64,000 bases of DNA, taken from NCBI GenBank assembly GCA_022605955.1, contig JAKCOZ010000014.1, forward strand, positions 16,312,001 to 16,376,000, given 5' to 3'. The translations under genes were made by a program, and so were the position numbers. The notes beneath the pieces are model-generated. The model was not told the origin of the DNA. It did not search any database and saw only the letters and a program-made list of their open reading frames with translations. Below are positions 27,501 to 39,033 of this stretch, piece by piece (positions within the stretch are counted from its first letter, which is position 1; each line of letters starts with the position of its first letter). This DNA is from Rallus limicola. Its lineage: Eukaryota > Chordata > Aves > Gruiformes > Rallidae.

Positions 27501-27959
27501 CGCACGCCGGGCGCCCCCGCAGCCCCCGGCACCACCGCCCTCCATCCCCGCATCCCTCCCCCTTCTCCGGGGCACGGCCCCGTCCTCCGCAACCCCCAAC
27601 CCCAGCGCTCCCCCCTTCGGGCGCTCCCCCAAGCACTGGGGACCTGCACGGAAGGCGGAGGGGGGGCGTCCCGAAGCGGTGCAGGGGATGCATGCACACG
27701 CACGCACAGAGCCCCACGCACGCCCGTGACCGTCTCCCCCCCACCCCCATTCCCCCCTCCACCCCCCCCACCTCCGGTCCCCTCCCGGGGCACTCACGAA
27801 ATTGTCGCCGCAGGCGGCCTCCGGGCAGAGAACGTAGAAGGAGACGCCGGGCTCGGCGTAGAAGTCCATGCGCCGCTCCGTCTCCTCGGCGGCGATGAGC
27901 TGGAAGGGCGTGCGGGCGCACCACCGCTCCGCCGCCTCCGCCAGCGCCTCGAAAGCCAT
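15418..27959 (-). CDS. MTURN: Maturin (neural progenitor differentiation regulator), complete spliced CDS
   Basis: The coding exons are 27798-27959, 21603-21725 and 15418-15528 (162, 123 and 111 bases, stop included), giving 131 amino acids, the usual vertebrate length. Both introns are phase 0 with GT-AG ends. Blocks visible in order are ERWCARTPF and EETERRMDFYAEPGVSFYVLC (exon 1), HVWSESEDCLPFLQLAQDYI and KKTLHEILEKVFKSF (exon 2), and the acidic tail DVDDDAFEEY..VEEEEPEAD..QMGVSQQ (exon 3). No signal peptide or membrane segment is seen, consistent with a soluble cytoplasmic protein. Known role of the family: promotes differentiation of neural progenitors (Xenopus) and of megakaryocytic cells. 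The start at 27959 is chosen by length and by homology at the N-terminus. The frame stays open upstream to 28217, so an extended form cannot be excluded from sequence alone, but that extension is GC-biased and unlike the family. The first ten residues are more alanine-rich than I recall for mammals. Confidence 0.96.
15529..21602 (-). other. MTURN intron 2
   Basis: About 6.1 kb, starting GTAAGT (21602 leftwards) and ending TTTGTAG. No CR1 or other clear transposon was seen. The stretch near 16700-17060 and that near 20020-20160 are AT-rich with little repeat content and may be conserved noncoding DNA; this is only an impression. Open frames inside it show no known domain. Confidence 0.85.
21603..21725 (-). 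CDS. MTURN: MTURN coding exon 2
   Basis: 123 bases encoding 41 residues, HVWSESEDCL to VFKSFRP. The acceptor is TTTCAG before CAC (His) and the donor is GTAAGT after CCC (Pro). Both junctions are phase 0. This is the most conserved part of maturin, and it allowed the gene to be identified. Confidence 0.97.
25983..26007. repeat. Poly-A tract of 25 bases
   Basis: An uninterrupted run of A on the plus strand, inside MTURN intron 1. No upstream processed-gene sequence was recognised, so it is treated as simple sequence and not as the tail of a retrocopy. Confidence 0.9.
26548..26650 (+). mobile_element. MIR SINE remnant
   Basis: The order of words follows the MIR core well: 'agaagtcacttcactgctctttgtttcc', then 'cccatctgtcaaatggg', then 'cttacctg..aaagggaattaatgaacatt', compared with the MIR consensus '..agtcacttaacctctctgtgcctcagtttcctcatctgtaaaatggg..cctacctc..'. 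MIRs are pan-amniote relics, rare but present in birds. The element is diverged and inactive. Its boundaries are approximate. Confidence 0.6.
26861..26893. repeat. G-run/C-run inverted repeat
   Basis: GGGGGAGGGG at 26861-26870 is matched by its exact reverse complement CCCCTCCCCC at 26884-26893, with 13 bases between. A further G-rich stretch (26845-26860) precedes it. It lies at the left edge of the MTURN promoter island, within intron 1, and could form a hairpin or compete with G4/i-motif structure. Confidence 0.85.
27798..27959 (-). CDS. MTURN: MTURN coding exon 1
   Basis: 162 bases encoding 54 residues, MAFEALAEAAERWC... to ...AACGDNF, followed by the donor GTGAGT. The start context is GCG ATG G, with a purine at -3 and G at +4. 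Phase 0 at the exon end. The EETERRMDFYAEPGVSFYVLC block is the family signature; the first 25 residues are rich in A and E. Confidence 0.95.
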
Positions 27960-27977
27960 CGCCGCCGCCGCCGCCGC
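27960..27977 (-). repeat. (GCG)6 repeat abutting the MTURN start codon
   Basis: Six perfect GCG triplets (minus strand) end directly at the ATG at 27957-27959, so they lie in the 5'UTR in the alanine reading frame. Confidence 0.9.
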
Positions 27978-28488
27978 GATCCGCGCCCGCCCGCGCACCC
28001 CGCGCGCGCCGCCCCGCGCCCGCCCCGCGCGCCGCCCCCCGCCTCCCGCCCCCTCTCTCCCCCCCCGGCCCCGCCGCGCGCGCCGCCCCGCGCCTCGCGC
28101 CTCGCTCCGGGGAGGGAAAGGGGAGTCAGGGCTCGGCAGCCCGTGTCTGTGCGTGTGTCCGTGTGTCCCCCCGGGAGGGAATCTGCCGCAGACGTTCGGC
28201 TTGATGCCTTCCGGCAACTTGGGGGGGCGCGGGGGATTGGCGGGGGGATGGAGGGGGGAATCCCACCTAGGGATCCGTTGTCTGCCAGAGCGCGCATCCC
28301 CGTCCTGCCTCCCTCCTTATGCTCATCCCAAAACCGACCCCCGGGGTGAAGCCTTCTGTTCAAGTACCCCAGCAATGCCCTTCCGCGTTCGGCTAGTCGG
28401 TACCCCTTGCACCGAGTTTCACACAAGTCACCCATACTTGAGGCACTGGGCTGCCCAAATGCGGGCGGATTCGCCCCACAACCATTGG

Positions 28489-28508
28489 AAAGCCTTACAA
28501 AGCCTTAC
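28489..28508. repeat. 10-bp tandem duplication AAAGCCTTAC
   Basis: Two exact copies (28489-28498 and 28499-28508). The second copy overlaps by two bases the left arm of the adjacent inverted repeat. Confidence 0.9.
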
Positions 28509-28542
28509 GGTTTATATCTGCAGCCCTGAGGATATAAACCGT
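28507..28542. repeat. Perfect 12-bp inverted repeat (hairpin) upstream of MTURN
   Basis: ACGGTTTATATC at 28507-28518 is followed by a 12-base loop and then the exact reverse complement GATATAAACCGT at 28531-28542. It lies about 550 bases upstream of the MTURN start codon, at the edge of the GC island. It could be a structural element or a binding site for a dimeric factor. Function unknown. Confidence 0.9.
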
Positions 28543-31500
28543 GGTTCGGTTCGTATTACTCTTCCCAGCATGTCCCAAGCGATTATCCGTGTGTCTCACA
28601 AGGCACATGTGAGTTGTGAGGCCGGATGTGCGTTTACAGGGAGCCCTCGCTTTGCATCCCTGTCTGCTGTGCCACAAAGGGAAAGAAATCCATGGACACA
28701 GGTGGGCTTTGGCTGCTAGCCCAGCATCTCGTAGAGGTGGCCAGGTAGCACGGAGCCCGTAAACAGCAGCTGGTGGAAGTGTTTGCATGGACAAAGGCAA
28801 CGTTGGCCTCTAAATAATGCCCAGTGGCTGTTGCTTGTCTCTGGAGTGGTGTTTACTTTGGGTACCAAAAGCCTTGCTGATGGGGCCTATGTTACACATT
28901 GTACACTCCCATTGTACGCACTGGTCGGTGCATAAATCATTTGGCCACTGTCAGAATAACTGGAGAGGCCGGAAGGTGCGGAGGGGATGAGGCCGAGTGA
29001 GGCAGCGCCAGCCAGGCTACAGCAAAGAGGCACCCATCTTGCCTCTGGCTGGCCCAGGGCACTCTGAACACCCACACCGCTGTGCTTAGCCCCACTGTCA
29101 TTGTCTCCTGTCCCCTGGCTTCCCCCAGCTGCGGCCACAGGTACATTGGAGCTTGGTACTAATGATATCACAGAGAAAAACCTCTGTTGGCATTTCAGCC
29201 AAGTGCCGAGTCATCAGGAAACACCAGCGACATGAGTGCTCATGCAATGGTATCTCAGCCCTTTTTCCAACGCAGGATGTGATTGCCTGCTCTTCTTCCC
29301 CCCAAAGGATGTTTCACGTGTTCTGTACAGATACTCTGGATATTGCCTTCATTCCCAGGGTGTTTCTACAATGGCTAGTGCTGGGCACTCCTCGCTGTGC
29401 TTGGAGCTGAGCTCTGACTGTGCAAAGCATGGCAAAATAAACAAACACTCCAAAACTTCCTTGGCCCAGGTGCCTCAAATCCCAGCACCTGAGGGTGGTC
29501 TTGTAGGTACTTACCCTGGTCCCACCACACCTCCCTCTCCTGGGGGAAGATCAATCTCCCCCACAGACCTGGGGCAGGTGGGTGCTGTAGTATCAGTGGT
29601 AGTAGGGGAGTTTCACAGGGGAAACGTGGAAGATCTGTGGGTTTTTTTGGGGCAGCCCAAGGCAGGCTAGAAAGGAAATCCTAAGCCCATTGCCATTTCC
29701 CAAAGGAGGCGTGGATCCTGCGGAAACCCGGACAGGACAGCAGGCTGTCAGGGCTTGGTGAGGCTGTGACTTCTGTGCCAGGCTTTGCAACTACAACACT
29801 TTTGGTGGAGGTTGTTTTCCCCAAATGCATTTATATAATCTCCACAAAAATAGGATGTGGAAAATACAGCCATTTCTCCTGAACTGTGACCTTGTTGGTG
29901 GGCAGAGTGCTACAACCCTGGCAGACATCTCCCCCGCTGCCTCCGCAGTGCTCAGCTGCCAAAGTTCGCCCCAACCCTGCCATCTCTTTGCACTTCCCCG
30001 AGATCCGGCCTTGTTTTCCTTCATCCCCAAAGATGGTCTTGGTGTTTGGGTAAGGACAGGGTGGTGGGCACGAAGCCTTGGCCTTCCCTCTCGCTGGCAC
30101 AGCCGTTCACAGGGTTTGGCATCCTGGTTTGGGGCTTCCCAAGGAGGGCAGCTGGGCAGCCATGTCTGCGCAGTGCTGTGGCTCGTAGCAGTGAGGGGAG
30201 GTCAAGGCTGCATTTCAAGTGGCCGTGATTTCAAATAAAGGAGGTCTCAGTGTTAACACCTGTGATTTATGTGCATTTTCAAAGCCCCAAGTGAACGTCT
30301 TTTTAGCCCTTAGAACATCACTTGAAGTATGCACTGTTGGTTACCTGCCTTCGGTGGGCTAGGGAAGCTGACGGGTCTCGAATGAGATTTTCAATACCTT
30401 ACTGCAGCATGTGCTGCACAATCCTTTGCTGCGTCCAACGGCATAGCCGTTCAAGGCAGGCAGCTGTGCTGGCTTGTCTGTTTACGTGTGGCCAGTCTCC
30501 TTGCCCTTACACCTGTACCCCTAAAGCAGATTATAAACAAAACCCGGAGAAGGATGGTGATTTTGGCAATGCTGGAAGGCAACTTGCTGCTTGCAGAGCA
30601 AGCCAGGCTTGGCAGCCCCGGCCATCGCGCTGATGACGAGGGATGGCAAAGCAGATGTGAGGTGGGTGTGGTGCCCGCGATACCTCTCTGCAAGTCACAA
30701 GCAGCAGCACTTGCTGCTCTTGTGAGTAGATGGGTAGATGGCAAACAGTGCTGTACTTTGCCTTAGCTTTTCCTAAATCCTGTGCACGTGGCGTGCGTGG
30801 GTTTGCTTCTGACTTGCCCCAGATACCTACGGGCATCTATGCCCCAAAGGATGGCTGCATAAGGGAAGCAGCTGCCTTCTTGAGAGAGGAGGAGGAGAGG
30901 GGAGGTCAGGAAGCTGTCTGCTATGACAAGGATGGCCATCAGAAGGGAAACTGCACCAGAAGGCAGCTGTTTCCCCCCACTCTGTGGGGATACACTTCCA
31001 TTTCCAGCTCCCTCTGGGACACAGCAGCTCTGATGCTTTCCGTTGCCCCAGTCCAGGCCACCGTGAAGTCAGGGAAATGCTGCTGGATCCTGTCACTGGC
31101 CAGTGACTGGAAACGGCATTTCTCTGAAGAGAGTATGGAGAGTATTAGGAAGGGAGAGCACGTGCACTGCCATAGCCCTGCTAATCGAATCAGAAATATA
31201 AATACTGGCATTTTACAAGCGACTCCTGGCTTTATGCAGGTTCTCCACCTTCCCAGAAATGAATTGTCAGATTAAAGGTGAGTTACAGCACAAGTGTTGA
31301 GTGGATAAACCAATTTTCTGCTATTTGCCTGGGTTGGAGGAGGCACAGAACAGAAAGTTTTTAAAGTACCAGGTACCTGGCTTCCTTTACAAAAGCCCTT
31401 GCCTCTGAGATGCCTGGTGATCAACGCGGTCTAGAAGACTGAAAACTTGACAGCCCTGTGCTCAAGGGAGAAAGGGAAGGGCACTGTGCTAGATGTTTAC

Positions 31501-31678
31501 TATTCCCTTACTCCCCCAGGACACAGTGACATTAAATGAAGCGGGGGGAAAGGAATGCCAGGGAGGGGGAGCAAGAAACAGCAGAAGGTGGAGAAGCAGA
31601 AGGATTTCTGAAATGTGTCTGACAAAGGCAGCTTGCTTGTGGCTGGGGTGTGTCTTCAAAACACTGCACCACTGTTTT

Positions 31679-32455
31679 CATAGAATCACAGAATATCCTG
31701 AGTTGGAAGGGACCCATAAAGATCTTCGAGTCCAACTCCTGGCTCCACACAGGGCCAGCCAAGTCAGAGCATGGGACTAAGCGCATCATTCAGATGCTTC
31801 TTGAACTCAGTCAAGCTCAGTGCTGTGACCACTTCCCTGGGGAGCCTGTTCCAGTGCCTGACCACCCTCTCAGTAAAGAACCTCTTCCTAATAGCCAACC
31901 TAAACCTCCCCTGTCACAGCTTCATACTATCCCTTGTATCAGCACCTATCCCATCAGGAAGCCATAGACTGCATAAATTATTAGAGATACACCCTTAACT
32001 GCTGTGCTGTGTTGGCTTGGTCTCCCCTCAGCCTCCTCTTCTCCAGGCTGAACAAACCAAGGTACTGTAAGGGACTGCAGCCTCATAAGGCTTCCCCTCC
32101 AGACCCTTCACCATCCTCGTTGTCTTCTGGACATTCTCAAATAGTTTTGTGTCTGTCTTCTACTGTGGCACCCAAAACTGCACACAGCACTCGAGGTGAA
32201 GCCGCACCAGTGCAGTGTAGAGCAGGACAATCTCCTCCCTGGACCGACTGGCAATGCCTTGCTTGATGCACCCCAGGATATGGCTGGCCCTCCTGGCTGC
32301 CTGGGCATGCTGCTGGCTCACGTTTAACTTGCTGTCGACCAAGATCCCCAAACCCCTCTCAGCATGGCTGGCCTCCAGCATCTGATCCCCCAGTCTGTAT
32401 GTGCAGACAGGGTTGTCCCTTCCCAGGTGCAGAATCCGGCACTTGCCCTTGTTTC
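31679..32455 (-). mobile_element. CR1 LINE copy, minus orientation, with internal insertion
   Basis: This is the longest CR1 in the window (~780 bases). Its 3' end lies at the left (ATTCTGTGATTCTATG-type end at 31679-31695). The minus strand retains an open stretch of the reverse-transcriptase C-terminus, with blocks such as CRILHLGRDNP, RGLGILVDSKLN, SHILGCIKQGIASRSREEI and LYTALVRLHLECC. It is 5'-truncated near 32455. At about 31974-32018 it carries ~45 bases absent from the CR1 consensus, and the same sequence occurs again at 32701. The element is inactive. Confidence 0.92.
31974..32024 (+). repeat. Direct repeat copy 1, inside the CR1
   Basis: About 51 bases (beginning TAAATTATTAGAGATACACC) that match 32701-32751 with two differences. 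Most of this segment interrupts the CR1 consensus between the 'agactgca' and 'ggtctcccctcag' words. Confidence 0.9.
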
Positions 32456-32700
32456 CTCTGCAGCAGGTTAGGTATCTGGCAAATCCAACCCATGAACTGG
32501 CCACCTTTAAGAGGATTTTTCTAAAAATTTTTTCTTTTTTTCTTATGAAGAGCCCTCACTGGTTTGCTGCTGGTGAACTGCCAAGCAATTCGCATTAATT
32601 CGCCTGACCAGCTGTAAGAACTCGATTGCCCTCCCGAGGCCCTCATTACGCACCCTTCCTGCTGATCTAAATACAGAAAGGTCAGGAGGGTGAGCTCCAG

Positions 32701-32751
32701 TAAATTATTAGAGATACACCCTTAATTGCTGTGCTGTGTTGGCTTGTTCTC
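32701..32751 (+). repeat. Direct repeat copy 2, outside the CR1
   Basis: The partner of the segment at 31974-32024, 727 bases away, with only two mismatches. Its flanks are unrelated to CR1. It is the likely source of the copy inside the CR1, or both come from a third locus. Confidence 0.9.
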
Positions 32752-33927
32752 TTGCATCTCTCCTCTGTCTCTACAGTTCGGTCTCCTAAGGAAAGGCTGT
32801 TTACTTTGCTCTGGAAGAGATAAGGATCAGGAAGTCCTGGGAGAGGGGGGGGAGAGGGAAGGGGGGCTGATCCCCTCATAGTCAAGCCCTCATAGACCTT
32901 CATTACCCAACAGATCTTGAAAAAGAAAATACTTCTTGCTGTTACCAATATTGGCTCATCGGCAACATTTATTTCACCTGCCCAGACCCTTGACTCTGGT
33001 GCTTGCTTGAGAGAGGTGCTGAAACAGCTGTTCCTGCAAAAACCTGGTCTGTGCAGGGTTTCCAGTGGTGCTTGCACCATCACAGCCAGCACACACCTTC
33101 ACTGAGCGTCTAACAGCAGTGGGTCCTACTGCAGCAGTGGGTCCCTTCTGGGGACTCAAGCTGTGTGACTGTTGCCCAGCAGATCAGTTGTTAACAGCTG
33201 AGCATCTACGCTGAGGTTACTAAAATATGAAAAATTCCTGGCTGTTGTGGTATTTCCAACCCACCCACTGGGTGCTGCATCTTCCCCAAGCGCAAAACCC
33301 AAACCACATCATCCCCTGAGGCTGGAGTCCAGGAGCTGGCACGCTGGTATCTTCCAGATTGTTCCCCACCTGACTTCATTGCTCCTGAGGATGCTTTCCA
33401 AAGCATCTAGAGAGCAATTTGTGGTTTTCTTGTCTTTAATGAGGAATACAGCTGTGGCTGTGGTCTTTGCTTTGGGTTGCCTTCTTTTTTTAACCTACTG
33501 CTGTGGTAAATGGAGTTGAGAATGAGCAAGAAAGCATTGAAGAAAAATCCAAGCCAAGAATTTGCAGAGGGAAAGTGAATTAGAAATGCACAGTTTCTCA
33601 ATTAAGTTTTAAACTACCAGATAATGTTAATTAAAAAATCTAGGCAGAATGAAGATTCTGCTGCTCCTACAAATCCTGACACCCTCCTTGTGAAGTCAGT
33701 GGTTAAACATCCTACTCTACTGGTTTGGCAGTGAGAAATTAAGCACATACACAGTGATAGAGGTCCGGGCTATGAAAAATTCACTTGCTGGTTACAGCTT
33801 TCCCTGGTGACATTGTCTTCTCCAAAAAACAAACTTAAATTAAAAAAAAAATAAAAAAAATCACTGAACAACTCCCAAATCTGTCCTCCTACAAGTCCTT
33901 TCTTTTAATGAAGAGGAAGATTATAGA

Positions 33928-34205
33928 ATCATAGAATCACAGAATTGTAGGGGTTGGAAGGGACCTCAAGAGATCACCGGGTCCAACCCCCCTGCCAAAG
34001 CAGCTCCCTAGCTCATATTGCACAGATAGGTGTCCAGACGGGTCTTGAGTATCTCCAGAGAAGGAGACTCCACAATCCCCCTGGGCAGCCTGTCCCAGGG
34101 CTCTGTCACCCTCACTGGGTAAAAGTTCTTCCCCATGTTGGTGCGGAACTTCCTGTGCTCCAACTTGCAGCCATTGCCCCTTGTCCTGTGGTGTGTGCTA
34201 AAAGT
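33928..34205 (-). mobile_element. CR1 LINE fragment, 3' end, minus orientation
   Basis: It starts with the 'atagaatcatagaatcacagaattg..ggttggaagggacctcaa' 3' end and runs through the C-terminal part of the reverse-transcriptase frame (minus strand: NFYPVRVTEPWDRLPRGIVE, then SLEILKTRLDTYLC). This distinctive 3' region suggests a subfamily different from the copy at 31.7 kb. Inactive and 5'-truncated. Confidence 0.92.
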
Positions 34206-35746
34206 GATGGACAATGTGCTGATGCCCTGTCCTCTTCCTGGCCCTCCAGGCAGGCACTTTTGAAGTCTCTATTGCTCTGGACACCTGGACCAGCAGCATC
34301 ACACTGCACTGCTGGGCGCTGGGTGGTGACAGTGGAGCAGGCTCAGTAGCACTATGTGTTGATTAAAGCAATGCCACGTTACGTTTGCGAGCAGTGAATT
34401 GAAATACGACAGGAATACTGATGACTCAGCAAACCGAGCGTGACACAAGAGGCTGGGTTTGTTGTGAATCATTTCACTTGAAGCTCTGTGGATATTTTCA
34501 TCCACCCTCCCTTTACTCTGACCCTCAAAGCCCAGCACAAAGCCTGCCTCATACTGCATGCAGGTAAAAACAACACTGATTTTGAAAGAAGTTGATTTTC
34601 TGTGAAACTTTCCGAAGCCCAGGCTGCACACATGCTTAATATCCTGTGCCCTTTGGAAAACTCTATGATTCCCCTCAAACATAGACCTAATGATAGGAAT
34701 GAAGAGGTGTGAACTTTGTGTAGGGCCAGGCAGCTGAGGGCCAGCAAGCAGACAGCCAGATGTGGCCCAAGGTGAGGCTTAGCCAGCCCAGATGGGATAC
34801 AGGGAGGGGAGAAATTGTGAGGAGAGTGCTGGGGTACACCACAATTTCTGCCTTTTCCCCTGGGAAGGATCTGCCAACACTCTTGTTCATGGCTGGATCT
34901 GGGTAGCCGTGAGCAGACTGTGTGGCCGGGCGTGCCAAGCAGGGGGTCTATTACGAATTGAGAGGTGGAAGGTGGTTTTGCAGAGACATGAATAACCTCA
35001 AGCAGCAGAGTCTCTTCAGGCAACAAACAGGGTTGTTTTTTTTTTGTCAATTTGCGATCCTTAATGATAGTGAAAGGGCACAGACTGTCCCTGATTTTCA
35101 GATGAATTGCTCCACTAGTATAAAAGATATTCTCATAATAGTCCCAAATTAGTTGATTGCTTGAAGTGCCAGAATCCTTAATGCTCTGCTATTTTAAACA
35201 TATGGAAATTGATTCAACACTTATCATCTATTTAGAGATGTAAATTTATTGAAAAAGATGCCACTTCTCCCTAAGCTTCAGGCAAGCTCTGGTACTTAGC
35301 TTTCTGGGCACAGGCAGGTTTTTACGAGGACCTGTGATTTTTAACTACAGTGATTTATTTTCCTTCTAAAGGCTGTGAGGAATGGAGAAAAATGACTGTA
35401 TTGTCTACTGAGAGGTGGTGGTGGGGAAAGAAGATACTGGTACAAGCAGTGGTGTGAACTGACACAGATACAGCAGTATCTGGCACATCGTACCCCGAGG
35501 GTCTGCTCCCAAGCACAGACACGGGCCCAGACCTTGCCCTAACTGCTCTTGCAGTTGCTCTGTCAGTAAGTCCACATTGATGTTGGAAGTGTCACGGATT
35601 TCTGTTACAGTCCCTTGCTTTAGGGGAAGAGCGATGAAAAACCGAGCGCAGGCAGTGACAGCCATGACATTGACCAGGTCAACACCCTACGGCAAAGGAA
35701 ATTCCCCCGCCTCCTTCCCAAATTCAGCCCGAGCTTCTAAGAGAAG

Positions 35747-35765
35747 AAAAAAAAAAAAAAAAAAA
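35747..35765. repeat. Poly-A tract of 19 bases
   Basis: A simple A run preceded by an AG-rich stretch. No source gene recognised upstream. Confidence 0.85.
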
Positions 35766-38142
35766 GCAGCATTGATCACTCCTCTGCAATTGAAAGCTCT
35801 TCTCTGAAAGCCAGACTGGTCTTCAGCTTCAGTCTGTTGGGATACCTTCCTGCAAGCACAAGCCCTGCGCTGGCGTCACGGCTGTGAGGTTGCTATTAGG
35901 ATTAGATGAGAAAACCTGCAGTCTGGTCTGAGCTCTGCTGCTGACAGCCTTCTTTTTGGCTTGCTATAGTCACTTAGCACCTTATGAGACGGAGATTTGA
36001 GTGTATTAGGTAGGAATGCTCTTTGTGTGTTAAAAGCTTGTGAAAATAAGAGTTTCGCCCCTGGAAAAATATGGTTTTTTAAAAAAATGTTAAAGTCTCA
36101 GCTATTTGATCATGTGTTATTATTCAGCATGATTCATATATTAATATGATACTGAGAATGTCTCTAAGCCTGGTATTATGCTTCTGGGATTAAGCAATGT
36201 TTCTTGATGTGTTTCTTACCCTGGTATTCTTGTGGAGTAGCCAGAATGGGGCCAGTTCGTGCAGGGTGCCTACTCGCTAGTGGTTAGCTCAGGTGAGGAG
36301 AGCACCTACAGAAGGGAATGCCCCAATCATCCCTGCTGACCCTGCTGTGGTCTGCATCACAGAGAGGGCACATGAGGTGGTTTCCTCTCAGATGAAAGGT
36401 GGACCATGCGCACACTGCAGTCTCAGCACTATCCAACCATTATGGATCTGCTCACGGGCTGTCCAACCTACTGGCACAGACACAGCTACAGCATATTTAC
36501 TGCACCCTAAAAATCCCTCGAGGGCATTTGGGAAGCAAGCTCACTGGCTGGATTAACTAACCACCGATCCTGGTATCAGGATAATGTTTAATCAGGGCCT
36601 TTATTTCCTTGTTTACACCAGTATGGTTATGATGCTGAGTCCAGCCTCAGTAGCATGGAAGAAAAACCTGGCTCCATTCCTGAGGTAAAGCACCTTGGTC
36701 TTCTGCATAAGCTTGAAAGAATTAATTTGGAGTAAGACAGGGTTATCACAGAGCTGGTTTTTGGACGTCCCTCTTTGCTTCAGGGGCTCAGGTTCAATTG
36801 GTATCTTTTCTCCCAGTAGGAACTGGCAATCTGCTTTAAGACCTACTAGCTCCCCTTTGGAAAGGGCAGGCAACCACCAGAGCTTGCTGATGATGAGTGG
36901 TTTTCCATCCCTACCCTTCCCTTCCACCTTTGGTCTCCACCATCCAGACCCAAGTGACCACTTCTCTTCCCTAATTACACAATGACTGCATACCCAAAAG
37001 ACTTCTTGCATCACGAAGGAGAGGATGACAACCACCAGCATCTCTCTCATCATCATTCAAAGTCTTTCCTCCATGCTGGTGGCCTCTCAACATTGGTTGT
37101 GCTGTGCTGCTACAGGCTGCAGTGTGAGCCAGCTTGACAGGACCCCCTGTCTGGCATCACTGGATGGACACTCGCCTTTGTGCCTCCTCCATCTCAGTCC
37201 CATCAACAGCCTTGCTGTCATCTAACTCTTCTATGCAACTCACTCCCAAACTTCTCCTCTCATTCAGATTCCAAATGCACGGGCAGGGCACAACCTGTTT
37301 TGGTACACGTCCCATACTCTCACAAAGTTTTGGCCATGAGCCAAAATGTTACATGTGATGAGCCCTCAGGTCTCCTATCACGGTCCCTGTGTTCCAAGCA
37401 GGCTTATTGGGAGCATAGGAGTAAAAACCATGCTGCTCACTGAAGTATTCGATGGCTGTTCTCCTGAGCAGATGCTTGTTTCTTTTTGTTAGTGATCCTA
37501 CAGTCTGGCAGTGGGAGAATGCTAAGGAGGTATGAGAGCTACGGAGGAAAAAGCCAACTCCTGAGTTACGAGGGGGTGATGGCAGAACTTATGGGCTGGT
37601 GGGGTCTCCAAAGAAGTGGACAGTTACACTTTACTTGCAACACACAAGGGATGTTGTTCCTTCACACCAGGCTCTGTGCAAGCATGTCTCAACGGTTCCA
37701 CACGGGGCGATACCACAAATCGAGGTGGTCTGGGAAGAAAAGCAGGTCATAATTTTCATGCAAAACCTTCAAGGTGATACTTAGCACATTTTTACACTCC
37801 TGTTTTTCTGAAAGTTTGGGAGAATTAAAATCACTGGCTGGTATATCAGAACCTACAGATTCTGTAGGATGTCAAGTCAAATTCATATGATCCCTTCCAA
37901 GATATCCCTCAGTTGTCTCATTTAGCTCTCCAGTGCCATTTTTAAAACACACAGTCCAACTGAATCCACCAGCAGATAGAAAAAAAAGATGCCAGCCTCA
38001 GTCCAGCCCCAGCTTCCACCAGCAGCTGTCCAGAAAGTCAGGGAGATGTGGGTACCCTGACTTCACACGGCACACAAAAGCTCACTGGCAGACCCAAATG
38101 AAACTTAGCAGGGCTAAGTATCTCATCAAAGCTCTTACACAA

Positions 38143-38405
38143 ATCACAGAATCACAGAACGTTAGGGGTTGGAAGGGACCTCAAAAGATCATCTAGTTCA
38201 ACCCCCTTGCCAGAGCAGGATTTGGCTAGATTAGGTCACACAAGAACATGTCCAGGCAGGTTTTGAATGTTGCCAGAGGACACTCCACAACCTCTCTGTG
38301 CAGCCTGTTCCAGTGCTCTGTCACCCTCACAGTGAAAAAGTTTTTCTGTATGTTCATCCGGAACTTCCTACGTTCCAACTTACACCCGCTGCCCCTTGTC
38401 ATCAG
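38143..38405 (-). mobile_element. CR1 LINE fragment, 3' end, minus orientation
   Basis: It begins with 'cacagaatcacagaacgttaggggttggaagggacctcaaaagatcatc' and continues into the reverse-transcriptase C-terminus in reverse ('cagcctgttccagtgctctgtcaccctcacagtgaaaaagtt'). It is similar to the copies at 5.9 kb (opposite orientation) and 33.9 kb. 5'-truncated and inactive. Confidence 0.92.
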
Positions 38406-38971
38406 ACATCACTGAGAAGAGCAATTATCTTCCCATTAGGAAGATTATTTTGTCTCAAGTTCTTCTTCTCCCAGTCACAGGTCAATGGTAGCAATGAATT
38501 CTGTGTTTTATTTACAGCGATGCTGCGAGATCGCGGCAGGCTAGCTCAGGCCACGGCTTCGCGAGAGCATCCTCAGTGCTGGCAGCAGCAGCTTGAGCTA
38601 TTTCACCCTCACAGGTCTCACTGCTCACTTGTTTGTTGTCCAAAGGAGCAGTGTTTAGTTCCAGTGAAGGCAAAGCCCACATGGGGGGGGAGGTTTGCCA
38701 TGTCCATTCACAAGGTCTTTGTAACTTATTACAATAAATTTAGAGCAAGGGTGAGCACAGCTAATGCATTTGTAACATTTCGACACTCCCCCCCACCTTT
38801 CCTGTAAATTCCTGCAGGACTTTGGCGGCAGAAAGCATCAAAGAATGGAATTAGAAAAGAAAGAAAGGAAGGGAGTGTAAGTAGTGGGAATAGGAAGAAA
38901 TAGCTCAGCAGATAACCTTTCAGTTTGTGTACACACCCTTCTCACAGAAACGACCTGTCCTGGGGAACCAG

Positions 38972-39033
38972 TTTTGGCAGGGGTGTTGGGCTCTGGAGGT
39001 CCCTTCCAACTCTTACAGTTCTGTGAATCATCT
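38972..39033 (+). mobile_element. Short CR1 3'-end fragment
   Basis: About 60 bases with the typical tail 'tggaggtcccttccaactcttacagttctgtgaatc'. Only the 3'UTR end is present. Confidence 0.75.

Larger units (their letters stand above)
21726..27797 (-). other. MTURN intron 1
   Basis: About 6.1 kb, with donor GTGAGT at 27797 leftwards and acceptor TTTCAG at 21731-21726. Its 5' third (about 26.85-27.8 kb) is very GC-rich and belongs to the promoter island, with long C and G runs. The rest contains a long poly-A/T run at 25983, a purine-rich A/G tract near 23240-23275 and a MIR remnant near 26.55 kb. No CR1 was seen. Confidence 0.85.
26930..28400 (-). promoter_or_regulatory. MTURN CpG island promoter region
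   Basis: The sequence is extremely GC- and CpG-rich from about 26.93 to 28.4 kb and covers the start codon, exon 1 and the 5' part of intron 1. Multiple CCGCCC/GGGCGG-type GC boxes lie at about 28000-28080, just upstream of the start codon. There is no convincing TATA box. This is the usual organisation of a broad CpG-island promoter. The exact transcription start cannot be read from sequence. GC runs here are the cause of several long false open frames on both strands. Confidence 0.8.
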